A stretch of 64,000 nucleotides of DNA from Nocardia sp. MH4 (GTDB lineage Bacteria; Actinomycetota; Actinomycetes; Mycobacteriales; Mycobacteriaceae), in contig NZ_LPNR01000095.1 in assembly GCF_019266065.1 (NCBI RefSeq), forward strand, positions 1 to 64,000, in the 5' to 3' direction. The notes under the pieces were generated by a model. That model was not told the origin of the DNA, did no database searches, and saw only the letters and a list, made by a program, of their open reading frames with translations. Shown in pieces: positions 7,396 to 15,555 of the stretch (position 1 is the first letter of the stretch; each line of letters opens with the position of its first letter). The position numbers were made by a program, and so were the translations under genes.

Positions 7396-10300
7396 TCCAG
7401 CTCACCCTCGGTCTCGAGGTAGACCTGCCGCAGCTTGTCCAGTGTCTCGGGCTCCGGGTGCTCCCACAGCTTGCGCTCGGCGGCCTCGAGCAGCCGTTCG
7501 GCGATGCCGTGCAGCGCCCACGGGTTCGACTGCTCCATGAACTTGCGGTTCACCTCGTCGAACACGTAGCTCTCGGAGAGCTTCTCGTACATCCAGTCGG
7601 CGACCACGTTGGTGGTGGCGTCGTAGCCGAACAGGTAGTCGACGGTGGCGGCCATCTCGAAGGCGCCCTTGTAGCCGTGGCGGCGCATCGCCTCGAGCCA
7701 GCGCGGGTTCACCACGCGGGCGCGGAAGACGCGGGCGGTCTCCTCCGACAGGGTGCGGGTCCGCACGGCGTCGGGACGGGTGGAGTCGCCGATATAGGCC
7801 TCGGGATTCTTGCCGGTGAGCGCGCGCACGGTGGCGACCATGCCGCCGTGGTACTGGAAGTAGTCGTCGGAGTCGGCGATGTCGTGTTCGCGGGTGTCGG
7901 TGTTCTTGGCCGCCACCGCGATGCGCTTGTAGGCGGTGCGCATGTCGTCGGCGGCGGGGGCGCCGTCGAGGTCGCGACCGTAGGCGTAGCCACCCCAGGT
8001 GGTGTACACCTGCGCGAGGTCGTCGTCGGTCCGCCAGCTCTTGGAGTCGATGAGCTGCAGCAGGCCCGCGCCGTAGGTGCCGGGCTTGGACCCGAAGATG
8101 CGGGTGGTCGCGCGGCGGGCGTCGCCGTGCTCGGCCAGGTCCGACTGGGCGTGCGCGCGCACGTAGTTCGACGCGGCGGGCTCGTCGAGCTCGGCGACCA
8201 GGCGCACCGCGTCGTCGAGCAGGGCCAGTACGTGTGGGAAGGCGTCGCGGAAGAACCCCGAGATGCGGACGGTGACGTCGATGCGCGGACGGGCGAGTTC
8301 GTCGAGCGAGATCACCTCGAGGGTGGTGACGCGGCGGCTGGCCTCATCCCACACCGGCCGCACGCCGAGCAGCGCCAGCACCTCGGCGATGTCGTCGCCG
8401 GAGGTGCGCATGGCCGAGGTGCCCCACACCGACAGGCCGACCGACTTCGGGTATTCGCCGTGGTCGGCCAGGTACCGGGCCAGCAGCGATTCGGCCATGG
8501 CCTGACCGGTCTCCCAGGCCAGCCGCGACGGGACGGCCTTGGGATCGACGGAGTAGAAATTGCGGCCGGTGGGCAACACGTTGATCAGGCCGCGCAGCGG
8601 GGACCCGCTCGGACCGGCGGGGATGAAACCGCCGTCGAGCGCGTGCAGGACGCGGGCGATCTCGACACCGGTCTCGCGCAGGCGGGGCACGACCTCGGTC
8701 GCGGCGAACCGCAGCACGGTCTTCACCGCGTCGAGGCGGGTGTCCGTGGATTCCGGGTCACCCCCGGCCAGAATCGCCGTGGCGTAGTCGTTCACCAGGG
8801 CCTCGACGCTGTCGACCGACCAGTTCTCGGCCTGCAGCGCGCCCAGCAGTTCACGGGCACGCGATTCGACCACGTCCACGCGGTCGCGGGACTCGTCGCC
8901 GGCTTCGCTGAGACCGAGGGCCTCGCGCAGGCCGGGCACGTTCTGCTCGCCGCCCCACAGCTGGCGCGCGCGCAGCATGGCCAGCACCAGGTCGAGTTCC
9001 ATCTCGCCCTCGGGCGCCTGGCCGAGGATGTGCAGGCCGTCGCGGATCTGCACGTCCTTGATCTCGCAGAGCCAGCCGTCGACGTGCAGCAGCATGTCGT
9101 CGAAGACGTCTTCCTCGGGACGCTCGGCCAGGCCGAGGTCGTGGTCCATCTTGGCCGCGCGCATCAGCGTCCAGATCTGCTGGCGGATGGCGGGCAGCTT
9201 GGCCGGGTCGAGCGCGGAGATGTTGGCGTGCTCGTCGAGCAGCTGCTCCAGCCGGGAGATGTCACCGTAGGTCTCGGCGCGCGCCATCGGCGGGATCAGG
9301 TGGTCGACCAGGGTGGCGTGCGCGCGGCGCTTGGCCTGGGTGCCCTCGCCCGGGTCGTTGACCAGGAACGGGTAGATCAGCGGCAGATCGCCGAGCGCGG
9401 CGTCGGTACCACAGGAGGCCGACATGCCGAGGGTCTTGCCGGGCAGCCACTCCAGGTTGCCGTGCTTGCCCAGGTGCACCATCGCGTCGGCGCCGAAACC
9501 ATCGGGCGCGGACAGCCAGCGGTAGGCGGCCAGGTAGTGGTGGCTCGGCGGCAGGTCCGGGTCGTGGTAGATGGCGACCGGGTTCTCGCCGAAGCCGCGG
9601 GGCGGCTGCACCATCAGCACCACATTGCCGAAACGCAGTGCGGCGATGACGATCTCGCCCTGCGGGTCGGCGGACCGGTCGACGTAGAGTTCACCCGGTG
9701 GCGGGCCCCACGCCTCGACGACGGCCTCGCGCAGGTCGGCGGGCAGCGAATCGAACCAGCGGGTGTAGGTGGCGGCGCCGATGCGGATCGGGTTGCCCTC
9801 GAGCTGTTCGGCGCTGAGCCAGTCCGGGTCCTGCCCGCCCGCGGCGATCAGGGCGTGGATCAGCGCGTCGCCGTCGCGCTCCGGCAGACCGGGGATCTCG
9901 CCGGGTTCGCCGAGATCGTAACCGGCGGCACGCAGTTCGGTGAGCAGCCGGATGGCGCTGGCCGGGGTGTCGAGGCCGACGGCGTTGCCGATGCGGGCGT
10001 GCTTGGTCGGGTAGGCCGAGAGCATGATCGCGATCCGCTTGTCGGCGGCCGGGATGTGGCGCAGGCGGGCGTGGCGCACGGCGATGCCGGCGACGCGGGC
10101 GGCGCGTTCGGGATCGGGCACGTAGGTGGACAGGCCGTCGTCGTCGAACTCCTTGAACGAGAACGGCACCGTGATGATGCGGCCGTCGAACTCGGGCACC
10201 GCGACCTGGGTGGCGACATCGAGCGGCGAGAGGCCGTCGTCGTTGTCCTCCCACTGCGCGCGACCGCTGGTCAGGCACAGGCCCTGCAGGATCGGCACGT

Positions 10301-11024
10301 CCAGGGCGGCCAGCGCGGCCACGTCCCAGGCCTCGTCGTCGCCACCGGCCGAGGCGGTGGCCGGCTTGCTGCCACCGGCCGCGAGCACCGTCACCACCAG
10401 TGCGTCGGCGCGGCCGAGCAGGGCGAGCAGTTCCGGTTCGGCGGTGCGCAGCGAGGCGCAGTAGACCGGCAGCGCGCGAGCGCCCTTGGCCTCGATGGCG
10501 GTGCACAACGCGTCGATGTAGCCGGTGTTGCCCGCGAGATGCTGCGCGCGGTAGTAGACGACCGCGACGGTCGGGGCGTGCGGTTCGAGAATGCGGGCGG
10601 CGCGGCCCAGTTCGCCCCAGGTGGGCAGTTCCACCGGCGGTTCGAAGCCGTGGCCGGTCAGCAGGACCGTGTCGGAGAGGAAGTTGTGCAGCTCGCGCAG
10701 GTTGTCCGCGCCGCCGGCGGCGAGGTAGTTGTGCGCGTCGGCCGCGACACCCACCGGCACCGTCGAGCACTCCATGAGTTCGGCGTCGGGGGCGATCTCA
10801 CCGCCGAGCGCGACCATCGGCACCCCGCTCGCCCGCACGGCCTCGAGGCCCTCTTCCCAGGCGCGCTTGCCGCCGAGGATGCGCACGATCACCAGATCGG
10901 CACCGTCGAGCAACCCCGGCAGGTCATCCACCAGCAACCGCGCGGGATTGCCCCACCGGTAGTCGGCGCCGCTCGCGCGAGCACTGAGCAGATCGGTGTC
11001 GGAGGTGGACAGCAGCAGGATCAC
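7392..11024 (-). CDS. cobN: Cobaltochelatase subunit CobN
   Basis: A 1210-aa large subunit of the aerobic cobaltochelatase, which with CobS and CobT inserts Co2+ into hydrogenobyrinic acid a,c-diamide using ATP. The protein shows the CobN/Mg-chelatase H-subunit layout: N-terminal 'MILLLSTSDTDLLSAR' Rossmann-like segment, central 'LGKHGNLEWLPGK' and 'GTSAMRTSGDDIAEVLALLG' blocks, and a C-terminal 'NVVADWMYEKL...FMEQSNPWALHGIAERLLEA' region. Length is close to M. tuberculosis CobN (about 1194 aa). It starts at GTG 11024 with an AGGAAGG site and lies behind a cobalamin riboswitch. cobS and cobT are not in the window. Confidence 0.96.
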   Translation of the reverse strand: MILLLSTSDTDLLSARASGADYRWGNPARLLVDDLPGLLDGADLVIVRILGGKRAWEEGLEAVRASGVPMVALGGEIAPDAELMECSTVPVGVAADAHNYLAAGGADNLRELHNFLSDTVLLTGHGFEPPVELPTWGELGRAARILEPHAPTVAVVYYRAQHLAGNTGYIDALCTAIEAKGARALPVYCASLRTAEPELLALLGRADALVVTVLAAGGSKPATASAGGDDEAWDVAALAALDVPILQGLCLTSGRAQWEDNDDGLSPLDVATQVAVPEFDGRIITVPFSFKEFDDDGLSTYVPDPERAARVAGIAVRHARLRHIPAADKRIAIMLSAYPTKHARIGNAVGLDTPASAIRLLTELRAAGYDLGEPGEIPGLPERDGDALIHALIAAGGQDPDWLSAEQLEGNPIRIGAATYTRWFDSLPADLREAVVEAWGPPPGELYVDRSADPQGEIVIAALRFGNVVLMVQPPRGFGENPVAIYHDPDLPPSHHYLAAYRWLSAPDGFGADAMVHLGKHGNLEWLPGKTLGMSASCGTDAALGDLPLIYPFLVNDPGEGTQAKRRAHATLVDHLIPPMARAETYGDISRLEQLLDEHANISALDPAKLPAIRQQIWTLMRAAKMDHDLGLAERPEEDVFDDMLLHVDGWLCEIKDVQIRDGLHILGQAPEGEMELDLVLAMLRARQLWGGEQNVPGLREALGLSEAGDESRDRVDVVESRARELLGALQAENWSVDSVEALVNDYATAILAGGDPESTDTRLDAVKTVLRFAATEVVPRLRETGVEIARVLHALDGGFIPAGPSGSPLRGLINVLPTGRNFYSVDPKAVPSRLAWETGQAMAESLLARYLADHGEYPKSVGLSVWGTSAMRTSGDDIAEVLALLGVRPVWDEASRRVTTLEVISLDELARPRIDVTVRISGFFRDAFPHVLALLDDAVRLVAELDEPAASNYVRAHAQSDLAEHGDARRATTRIFGSKPGTYGAGLLQLIDSKSWRTDDDLAQVYTTWGGYAYGRDLDGAPAADDMRTAYKRIAVAAKNTDTREHDIADSDDYFQYHGGMVATVRALTGKNPEAYIGDSTRPDAVRTRTLSEETARVFRARVVNPRWLEAMRRHGYKGAFEMAATVDYLFGYDATTNVVADWMYEKLSESYVFDEVNRKFMEQSNPWALHGIAERLLEAAERKLWEHPEPETLDKLRQVYLETEGELE

Positions 11025-11059
11025 AGGGTGAGGCCTTCCTCGGGTGACGCGCCCAACGG

Positions 11060-11195
11060 GATCGGTTGTCGTGCTCGCCGGAGAGGGTCTGGCTGTTCAC
11101 AGTGGCGCGACCGCACCGGATTTCCACCGGTTTCCTCGACGCCCGCCGAGCATCCCGATGGTACTGGCCGCCCGTCGACCGCAACTTTCCAGCCC
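11060..11195 (-). promoter_or_regulatory. Cobalamin (AdoCbl) riboswitch upstream of cobN
   Basis: On the minus strand the leader contains the cobalamin riboswitch core: GAGGAAACCGGTGGAAATCC at 11137-11118, continuing into GGTGCGGTCG, then GCCACTGTG at 11106-11098, then the B12 box AGCCAGACCCT at 11094-11084. These match the conserved GGTG..AA.TCCGG, GCCACTGT and AGYCAGgA elements in the right order. The cobN start codon is 60 bases beyond the B12 box. Limits are approximate because the P1 stem was not folded. Expected effect: cobalamin lowers cobN expression. Confidence 0.88.
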
Positions 11196-11218
11196 GCGCT
11201 CCACGGCGGCGATCAGTG

Positions 11219-11701
11219 TCAGTGGGTCGGACGGCGGGTGGTGTCGTTGGCGGCGATCGCGTCACCGACCTCGGTGACGGCGGCGCGGATCGTGGCACCG
11301 TAGGCGTCGTCGGGGAGGGTGTCCAGGCGTTCCCGAGCCGCGTCGAGGTGGCGGGCGGCGGCCGGGAAGGAGCCGAGCCGACGGAAGTTGTCGGCGAGAT
11401 CGAGGTGCAGGGAGGGATAGAAGCCGGCCACGTTCAGGTCCGCGTGATGGGCTTGCAGGCGCAGGTCGGTGAGGGCGTCGGCGGCATCGAGCGCGCGGAC
11501 GTCCCAGACGAGCGCTTCGGCCGGGTCGTCGCAGGTGTCGGCGAGGTAGTGGGTGAGGGTGCAGCGGTGCAGCGGGTCGCCCACGGGGCCGATGTCGGTC
11601 CAGACGTCGAGTAGCGCGATTCGTGCTCCTTCGGGGTCCCCGAAGCGAAAGTCCTTTACGCCCTGGGTGATTCGGGCCATGATCGGATCGGTGGTGGTCA
11701 T
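11219..11701 (-). CDS. TPR-like helical-repeat protein of unknown role
   Basis: A 160-aa soluble protein beginning MTTTDPIMARITQGVKDFRF from an ATG preceded by GAGGAGA. The composition is helical with repeats resembling tetratricopeptide units: 'LHRCTLTHYLADTCDDPAEALVWDVRAL', 'LHLDLADNFRRLGSFPAAARHLDAARERLDTL'. Such actinobacterial proteins are usually scaffolds or regulators, but I know no defined function. It lies between the cobN leader and the decayed duplication downstream of the MerR/clamp gene. Its own promoter would have to lie inside that duplicated stretch. Confidence 0.75.
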   Translation of the reverse strand: MTTTDPIMARITQGVKDFRFGDPEGARIALLDVWTDIGPVGDPLHRCTLTHYLADTCDDPAEALVWDVRALDAADALTDLRLQAHHADLNVAGFYPSLHLDLADNFRRLGSFPAAARHLDAARERLDTLPDDAYGATIRAAVTEVGDAIAANDTTRRPTH

Positions 11702-12078
11702 CGGAGTCTCCTCGACGGTCGTAGTGGGTGGGGTGGGAGCGGTCGCCGTGGTCGGCGGAGCGGATGGGGAGTAGTCGGTCGGATGTCGCTCGGCGGGACC
11801 GCCGCCACGTCCCCGGGCGGCCCGGCACGACGTCGCCTGTGCCGACCGGCAGAGCACAGTGAGCCGGACCCGGCCGTGGTCACCGGGGGGGGTGGCGTCG
11901 TCCGCGACCGGGCGGCATGGGATGACCACGGTGAGCTGGTCGCCGCTGTCTGCGGACGCGGAGCGGACGCGGAGCAGCAAAGCAGGTGTTCCCGAAGGAT
12001 CTCCGCCACGTCGTCGGCGGCCGGGCACTACGTCGTGTGCCGCCGGGCCCGAGGGGTCGATGGATGACTCGGCCGTGG
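11702..12078. repeat. Intergenic stretch holding a decayed duplicate of the 3' end of the MerR/clamp gene
   Basis: This 377-base gap has no gene. About 190 bases (near 11800-11990) repeat, with many differences, the segment near 12003-12190 that includes the 3' end of the MerR/clamp gene. Shared landmarks are CCGGCCGTGGTCACCGG / CTCGGCCGTGGTCACCGG, GCGACCGGGCGGCA and GGTGAGCTGGTCGCC. Read on the minus strand, the copy still encodes GDQLTVVIPCRPVADD, an echo of the C-terminus GDQLTLTMPCRPVADD of the intact gene. The rest of the gap shows only a GAGGAGA ribosome site for the TPR-like gene. Confidence 0.75.
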
Positions 12079-13458
12079 TCACCGGACCGGCGCATCGTCG
12101 GCGACCGGGCGGCACGGCATGGTGAGGGTGAGCTGGTCGCCGTCGTCGGCGGAGCGGAGTCGGGCGGGGAGGTCGGGGGCGGTGAGATCGAGCATCACGT
12201 CGGGTCCGACCGCGGCCGCGACGGCGGGGTACAGGGTGGTCACCGCGAAATGGATCGTCAGGCCCGGTCCGGTGACGGTCGCGGGCAGCGGCCGGGGGTC
12301 CTCGCTGTTCGCGGTCCGCACCTCGCCCGTCGGATCGATGTGCAGCGTGAGGGTGGACGAGCTGGTCCGCTCGAGCGTCTCCAGCAGTGCCGTCCTGCTC
12401 AGCACCACCCGTGTGGTGACAGCGGGTAGCGCTGCCAGCATCCCCCGGTAGTCGGGGAACTCCTCGGTCGACCGGCGGCATCGGCGTCGATCAGGACCAC
12501 TCGCCGCGCGTTCGCCGCTGTCGCCGTGCTCGTCGGCGACGTTCCCAGGCTCCCCCGGTCGGCGACCGTTCGCCCGCTCGCCGGAGGGATCAGCGGTTGC
12601 CGACATCTCCGGCCGACGATCGCCGCCGGATACCCGGGGCTCGGGCACCACCGCGCGCAGGGCCGGGTCAGCGGCGGCGATGACGACGTGGGTGATCTCC
12701 GGGCGGATCGTCACCGTGTGCTCCCGGCGCAGCCAGGAGGTGGCCGCGCGGAGATCATCGGCGTCGACGGTGGCCGACCAGTCGACCGTGGACGGGTGCA
12801 CGGCGCGCAGGGTGCGGGTGGCCAGACGGTACCGGTCGGTGGCGGTGAGGATCAGCTCCTGGGCGGCCGCCTCGAGGTGAAGGGTGTTGAGCACCGGCAG
12901 GTTCGGGTCGGTGATCGTCGCGGCGGCGATCTGATCGATGGCGGCCGCGAGCACCGGACCACGTATCCGGATGCTGTCGTCCCCGCCCGGCTGCGGCACT
13001 GTGTCGTCGTCAGCCGGCGCGGAGCCGCGCACCGCATCGCCGCCGTTCGACAGGGCGGGGCCTGGAGTAGGCGTCAGGTCGGGCAGGGGCCGGGTGACCT
13101 GGCTGAGGCTCGTGCCCGCCCGGACCGCCGCCCGCGCCGCGTCGGCGGCCGCGTTGACCGCGCGGAGCCGGCGGTCCAGGTCGGCCAGGTGGTCGTCCAC
13201 CAGGCCGGCGACGCGGGCGGGGTCGGGTTCGGCGAGGACGGCGACGATCGCGGGGAGCGGCATGTCGGCGGCCCGCAGCCGACGGATCAGCCGGGCCGGG
13301 CCGGTTTGGCCGGGGGCGTAGTAGCGGTAGCCGGTCGACTCGTCGACCACGGCGGGGACGAGGACACCGGCGTCGGCGTAGAAGCGCAGGGCGCTGGCGC
13401 TCAGGCCACAGGCACGGGCGAAGGCGCCGATGGTGAGCAGGTCATCGGATTCGGGCAC
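12079..13458 (-). CDS. MerR-family regulator fused to a DNA polymerase III beta-clamp-like domain
   Basis: A 459-aa protein. Residues ~8-75 are a MerR helix-turn-helix (LTIGAFARACGLSASALRFY, then STGYRYYAP). After a Pro/Asp-rich linker, residues ~165-455 resemble the DnaN sliding clamp: 'LPVLNTLHLEAAAQELILTATDRYRLATRTLR' corresponds to the clamp pattern 'PVL..v...a....L.LtatDr.Rla', and 'VTGPGLTIHFAVTTLYPAV' to its last domain. A polar low-complexity insert, rich in Arg/Gly/Glu, sits at ~280-335. The clamp part is shorter than true DnaN (about 380-400 aa), so a replication role is unlikely. I infer a regulator using a clamp fold for dimerisation or partner binding. Confidence 0.78.
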   Translation of the reverse strand: MPESDDLLTIGAFARACGLSASALRFYADAGVLVPAVVDESTGYRYYAPGQTGPARLIRRLRAADMPLPAIVAVLAEPDPARVAGLVDDHLADLDRRLRAVNAAADAARAAVRAGTSLSQVTRPLPDLTPTPGPALSNGGDAVRGSAPADDDTVPQPGGDDSIRIRGPVLAAAIDQIAAATITDPNLPVLNTLHLEAAAQELILTATDRYRLATRTLRAVHPSTVDWSATVDADDLRAATSWLRREHTVTIRPEITHVVIAAADPALRAVVPEPRVSGGDRRPEMSATADPSGERANGRRPGEPGNVADEHGDSGERAASGPDRRRCRRSTEEFPDYRGMLAALPAVTTRVVLSRTALLETLERTSSSTLTLHIDPTGEVRTANSEDPRPLPATVTGPGLTIHFAVTTLYPAVAAAVGPDVMLDLTAPDLPARLRSADDGDQLTLTMPCRPVADDAPVR

Positions 13459-13499
13459 CCGGTCATCATCGGGGTTCGAGCAGGTCGAAGGTCAAGCGA

Positions 13500-14168
13500 T
13501 CAGTCGCGGGTGGTGCCCGCGGCGACCATCTCCGGGGAACCGGTGCCGAGGTTGCGGTAGACGTTGGCGACCACCATCTGGCCGAGGGCGTTGTTACCGA
13601 CGCCGCCGATGACCGCGCCGATACCGGCCGGGATGAGGGTGCCGAACAGCAGCAGGGTGCGTTTGACGAGATAGTTGACGATGAACCGCTTGGCCGGCGA
13701 GTCGGGCATGCTCGCCAGGCCCGGGACGTGATCGGTGACCACCGAGAGCCATTGGCCGGTCTTGTGCCCGGCGGTCTCGTCGAGCACCTTCGTGCCCGCC
13801 TCACCGAGGACGACCTTCGACACCAGGTGCTCGCGCCGCGGATCGGCGGGGTCGAGGTCGTAGGCCGCGGCCGCGCCGACCGACAGCACCGACGACGCCT
13901 CGAGGAACACGGCCGTGTCGACACCGGTCGCGGCCAGGCTCAGCACAGTGCCCACCCCGGGCACGGCGGCGGTGAGACCCACCAGCACCCCACTGGTGGT
14001 GACGACGACGAGGTACTGCCGCGACAACCGCCGCAATGTCTCCACCGGCGCGTCCTGCGGATGCCTGCGCTCGAGCCAGTCGACGTAGCGGCCGACCGTG
14101 CCCGTCTGCGCGTGCGCGACCTTGTCGAGCGCGGGTACTACACGCTTGTCCACGAATTCACGCAACAT
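13500..14168 (-). CDS. EcsC-like membrane-associated protein
   Basis: A 222-aa protein with two hydrophobic stretches (residues ~52-85 and ~168-195) and the pattern 'AAVPGVGTVLSLAATGVDTAVFLEASSVLSVGAAAAYDLDP', which fits the EcsC family core. The C-terminus repeats a glycine-rich hydrophobic hairpin ('LIPAGIGAVIGGVGNNALGQMVV'). EcsC relatives are usually found with transporters or in cell-envelope contexts, and no activity is settled. It reads away from cobG across 118 bases, and its end lies 41 bases beyond the start of the MerR/clamp gene. Confidence 0.7.
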   Translation of the reverse strand: MLREFVDKRVVPALDKVAHAQTGTVGRYVDWLERRHPQDAPVETLRRLSRQYLVVVTTSGVLVGLTAAVPGVGTVLSLAATGVDTAVFLEASSVLSVGAAAAYDLDPADPRREHLVSKVVLGEAGTKVLDETAGHKTGQWLSVVTDHVPGLASMPDSPAKRFIVNYLVKRTLLLFGTLIPAGIGAVIGGVGNNALGQMVVANVYRNLGTGSPEMVAAGTTRD

Positions 14169-14271
14169 GCGGTGACCTCTCCTGTCGGCGAACGACTGGC
14201 GAACGATTCCCCGACCACCCTAGGCGACGCCCGTCGGCAATGCCTGACGGCGGCGCGCGGGTCGGCGGTCG

Positions 14272-14277
14272 TAGGCT
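14272..14277 (+). promoter_or_regulatory. Probable -10 element of cobG (nearly leaderless)
   Basis: TAGGCT fits the actinobacterial TANNNT -10 consensus and ends 9 bases before the cobG ATG, leaving an untranslated leader of about two bases. No convincing -35 hexamer or Shine-Dalgarno sequence is visible. Confidence 0.4.
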
Positions 14278-14286
14278 GGACGGATC

Positions 14287-15477
14287 ATGACCAGGAGCAC
14301 CCCCGATTCCTGCCCCGGTGTCCTGCGCCTGCACCAGGCCGCCGACGGGCCGCTGGCGCGGATCCGCGTCCCCGGCGGCCGGCTGGCGCCGCAGCAGCTG
14401 CAAGCCCTCGCCGACGCGGCCCGTGAGCTGGGCAACGGCGCCCTGGAACTCACCTCGCGCGGCAATATCCAGCTGCGCCGGGTCGGGGACCCCGCCGCCC
14501 TCGCCGATCGGCTCGGCGCGGCGGGTCTGCTGCCCAGCCGCACGCATGAACGGGTCCGCAATATCGTGGCCTCGCCGCTGTCGGGCCGGATCGGCGGCTG
14601 GGCGGACGTGCACGACCTCGCCGTCGGCCTGGACACCGGACTCCAGGCCGACCCCCGGCTGGCCGAGCTGCCCGGCCGGGTGCTGTTCACCCTCGACGAC
14701 GGCCGCGGCGATGTGAGCACCCTGCGCGGCGACATCGGCATCCAGGCCGTCGCCGCCGACGAGTTCGCCGTCGTTCTCGCGGGCGCCGACACCGGGCTAC
14801 GGGTGAGCGCGAGCGAGGCGGTCGAGGTGATGCTCGACGCGGCGCGCGGTTTCCTCGACCTGCGCGGCTGCGGCGACGACGGCCAGTGGCGACTGCACGA
14901 GATCCCCGGCGGCGCCGAGCGGGTCGCCGAGACGCTGGACCGCTCCCCCGCCGGCGCGCCGCTGGAACTCGGTGCGGCACACGATATCCCGATCGGCTGG
15001 CTGGACCAGGACGACGGCCTGGTCAGCCTCGGCGCCGGAGTGCCGCTCGGCACGTTACCCGCGCGGACCGCGGAGTTCCTCGCCGCCGTCGAACGGCCCG
15101 TCTTCGTGACGCCGTGGCGCAGCCTGGTGATCACCGACCTCGACGAGGGGCCCGCCGAGACCGTCGTCCGGGTGCTCGCGCCGATGGGGCTGATCTTCGA
15201 CGCGCAGTCACCGTGGCTGCGGGTCAGCGCGTGCGCGGGGCGGCCCGGCTGCGCGAAGTCGCTCACCGATGTGCGCGCCGATCTCGCGGCCGCCGTCGAC
15301 AGCGATCGGGTCCGGCCCGGCGCCCAGGAATCCACCCATGTCGTGGTTCCCGCCGAGGACCTCACGGTGGCTGGCCGACAGCACTGGTCCGGTTGTGAGC
15401 GCCGCTGCGGCCGGCCGAGCGGACCGGTCACCGACGTCGTCGCCACCCCCGACGGCTACCGGGTCGACACCCACTGA
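14287..15477 (+). CDS. cobG: Precorrin-3B synthase CobG
   Basis: A 396-aa Fe-S monooxygenase that converts precorrin-3A to precorrin-3B in the aerobic cobalamin route. The N-terminal half has a ferredoxin-like sulfite-reductase fold signature (ELTSRGNIQLR, residues ~57-67), and the C-terminal half has the 4Fe-4S/siroheme cysteine pairs CAGRPGCAK and CERRCG. Length is near the mycobacterial enzyme (about 363 aa). The ATG follows a probable -10 closely. In M. tuberculosis cobG is directly followed by cobH; here about 4 kb of unrelated genes lie between them. Confidence 0.94.
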   Translation: MTRSTPDSCPGVLRLHQAADGPLARIRVPGGRLAPQQLQALADAARELGNGALELTSRGNIQLRRVGDPAALADRLGAAGLLPSRTHERVRNIVASPLSGRIGGWADVHDLAVGLDTGLQADPRLAELPGRVLFTLDDGRGDVSTLRGDIGIQAVAADEFAVVLAGADTGLRVSASEAVEVMLDAARGFLDLRGCGDDGQWRLHEIPGGAERVAETLDRSPAGAPLELGAAHDIPIGWLDQDDGLVSLGAGVPLGTLPARTAEFLAAVERPVFVTPWRSLVITDLDEGPAETVVRVLAPMGLIFDAQSPWLRVSACAGRPGCAKSLTDVRADLAAAVDSDRVRPGAQESTHVVVPAEDLTVAGRQHWSGCERRCGRPSGPVTDVVATPDGYRVDTH

Positions 15478-15555
15478 CGTTCGCCCACACCGAAATTCGG
15501 TCGACCCCGGTGCGCGGGGCTCGTACGCTGATCACCTCGCAACGAGGGGGTTTCC

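Noticed and set aside
11098-11190. A small protein encoded across the cobN leader
   Set aside because: The open frame there coincides with the conserved cobalamin riboswitch elements and has no plausible start or family.
7458-11303. Very long open frame on the plus strand opposite cobN
   Set aside because: It mirrors the cobN coding strand, has an improbable composition rich in Gly, Arg, His and Val with no domain, and is explained by high G/C third positions of cobN.
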